Shown piece after piece: positions 62,745 through 64,000 of a stretch of 64,000 nucleotides of DNA. The DNA is taken from assembly GCA_021815405.1 (NCBI GenBank), contig JAKAGV010000006.1, positions 186,001-250,000 on the forward strand, in the 5' to 3' direction. The notes under the pieces are model-generated. The model did not search any database and was not told where the DNA came from. It saw only the letters and a list, made by a program, of their open reading frames with translations. The translations under genes and the position numbers were made by a program. This DNA comes from Bacteroidota bacterium. GTDB taxonomy: Bacteria; Bacteroidota; Ignavibacteria; Ignavibacteriales; Ignavibacteriaceae. Within the stretch, counting starts at the first letter, position 1. The number at the start of each line of letters is the position of its first letter.

Positions 62745-63964
62745 TTTAATTTGCTTATCTCAGTTCCTGGAAAATAGAATGATAAAATTTGTTTATAGTC
62801 TCTCCCATTTATTGATTGGGCAATTGCGCCCCACTGGCAAAGACCAACGCCGTGTCCGTAGCCTTTACCGGTAATAGTTACAGTCTTATCGCTGTTCATA
62901 GAAACGTTAAACATTGTGCTTCTTAAAATGTCATTTCCGTTTGCAGTCTTAATTACAGAACGGATTCTATTACCTTCAATACGAACATCTTTATCGTCGC
63001 CATTGTTATTGCTTAGTGATATTAACAGCTCGCTTACTCTGCCGGATTCGTCTCTGCTTTCAACTTTAACATCTTGGAGTGAATAATTTCCTGATCTTAA
63101 TAAACCTGAAGAAATTAATCTATCAATAAAAATTCTTTCAGGATATTTTTCTGTCCAGAAAAAATTTGGTGCAATTGAGCAATTTGGCGGATCGCCGTCT
63201 TCAACTCCTTTAAGATACGGAACATTTACGCCGAAAACTTTCGCGGCATCTTCAGTATGCCCCCCGCAAGAGGATGAATAATAAACTATTGCCGGGCTTC
63301 CGTCGTATGTCAGGATCATTCCTGCAGTTTCATTAACGGCTTTATCGGATAATTCATGTTCGTAGTCGGCGCCACCGTATACTTGATCGCGTGTATCAAC
63401 GTAAACATCAAATAAAGAATTATTGTTTTTCATTCTATCGATGGCATAGGTTCTTGCACAAATTGCAAAGGCTTTTAATGCCTGAAAATAACTATCACCC
63501 TTTCCGATCGGCATCTCGGCTGGTACCACACCTTTAAGATAATCTTCAAGCGGAAGACGGTTGATTATTCTTATTCTACTTCCATCCGGAATTATTTTAA
63601 GAACACCAAAATATTTTCTCCCTCTATACGAAACGGTATTTTCACCTTCAGCAGGTTTCAATTCGAAATAACCGGCGTTAAATACTTTCCCGGCAATTTC
63701 AAGATTTAATCCGCTGCCATCAACATTGAAATTCAATCTGTTTCCATCTTTTACCAGCGCTATTGCCTTGTCGTTTCTATAAAGTATAACAGGATTTTCA
63801 ATTGTAAAAGAAGAATTATAATTGTCTAAAAGAACGTTGATAGGAGCGCTGTTGGAAGGTATATAAGATTTCGTTCTGCCTGCAAATCTTCTAGAAGAAG
63901 AACATCCTGAAAGAAATAAAAGGACCGCTGATAGAAAAATTGCGTAATTAAAAATCCTATGCAT
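62741..63964 (-). CDS. SpoIID/LytB-domain lipoprotein
   Basis: A 407-residue envelope lipoprotein: signal MHRIFNYAIFLSAVLLFLSGC, lipobox LSGC. The SpoIID/LytB domain is plain: LPLEDYLKGVVPAEMPIGKG, where the Glu is the catalytic-type residue of the lytic transglycosylase SpoIID. It continues with ALKAFAICARTYAIDRM, SSSCGGHTEDA and the C-terminal GKGYGHGVGLCQWGAIAQS. In non-sporulating bacteria these proteins act on peptidoglycan glycan strands. ATG 63964 is taken as the start; a TTG is one codon upstream. It overlaps maf by 4 nt. Confidence 0.92.
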   Translation of the reverse strand: MHRIFNYAIFLSAVLLFLSGCSSSRRFAGRTKSYIPSNSAPINVLLDNYNSSFTIENPVILYRNDKAIALVKDGNRLNFNVDGSGLNLEIAGKVFNAGYFELKPAEGENTVSYRGRKYFGVLKIIPDGSRIRIINRLPLEDYLKGVVPAEMPIGKGDSYFQALKAFAICARTYAIDRMKNNNSLFDVYVDTRDQVYGGADYEHELSDKAVNETAGMILTYDGSPAIVYYSSSCGGHTEDAAKVFGVNVPYLKGVEDGDPPNCSIAPNFFWTEKYPERIFIDRLISSGLLRSGNYSLQDVKVESRDESGRVSELLISLSNNNGDDKDVRIEGNRIRSVIKTANGNDILRSTMFNVSMNSDKTVTITGKGYGHGVGLCQWGAIAQSINGRDYKQILSFYFPGTEISKLK

Positions 63965-64000
63965 CAATTTTGGGCAAATTAAAAATTATTCCGCCAAAAA

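Noticed and set aside
1-64000. CRISPR arrays, tRNA or rRNA genes, insertion sequences or prophage genes
   Set aside because: No regularly spaced direct repeats, cloverleaf-like sequence, transposase or phage motif was seen on either strand.

Overview
This is an AT-rich bacterial chromosome segment made almost entirely of housekeeping genes on both strands. I infer a member of the Ignavibacteria or a close relative in the Bacteroidota/Chlorobi group. The reasons are four secreted proteins that end in a type IX secretion (T9SS) type sorting domain (NYPNPFNPST-like motif, then a C-terminal beta domain), many lipoproteins, AT-rich gene starts, and frequent TTG starts (tyrA, purM, lepB, the EF-G-like gene, aspartate aminotransferase, the histidine kinase). 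I see no insertion sequence, prophage, CRISPR array, rRNA or tRNA.

Layout. 1-6.1 kb (mostly minus): a PHP-domain gene cut by the window edge, tyrA, aroF, a DUF1684 lipoprotein and mutS. 6.1-12.4 kb: a 47-residue small protein with a strong ribosome binding site coupled to a LacI-type regulator, then uvrA, a YigZ-family gene, a MarR regulator with a clean terminator, and a helical hypothetical. 12.6-19.2 kb (minus): O-methyltransferase, subtilisin-like protease with T9SS domain, lepB, lepA, purM. 19.5-28.1 kb (plus): a nine-heme secreted cytochrome with T9SS domain, a BON-domain protein, a striking 22-bp perfect hairpin, hrcA-grpE-dnaJ, a ComEA-like protein, a PilM-like protein and rsmD. 28.2-38.2 kb (minus): a block between rsmD and coaD, genes that are neighbours in many bacteria. 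It holds a frameshifted lipoprotein pseudogene, a T9SS 5'-nucleotidase, an unknown 523-residue protein, a ketoacyl-ACP synthase whose catalytic Cys is replaced by Ser, a broken BamA-type outer-membrane beta-barrel gene, and a two-component system whose kinase has an extracytoplasmic PDZ domain.

38.4-46.7 kb: coaD, a small membrane protein, aspartate aminotransferase, aroE, a TPR protein, sucC and an acyl-CoA ligase. 46.7-53.0 kb (minus): a tight five-gene cluster of lipoprotein, GAF/sigma-54 activator, Ser/Thr kinase with two PEGA domains, T9SS Kelch protein, and a TPR/membrane protein. This is the best candidate here for an undescribed signalling and surface system. 53.2-64 kb: a yeast-type cytosine deaminase, a threonine dehydratase-like enzyme, two repeat-rich lipoproteins, a HIT protein, an EF-G paralogue, DUF948 and YtxH envelope proteins, icd, a flippase-like membrane protein, maf and a SpoIID/LytB protein.

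How they work together: aroF, aroE and tyrA belong to aromatic amino-acid synthesis, though they are scattered. sucC and icd are TCA cycle genes. mutS and uvrA are DNA repair. hrcA-grpE-dnaJ is a heat-shock unit without dnaK. Several intergenic gaps contain imperfect palindromic repeats of at least three families, which look like REP-type or terminator elements.
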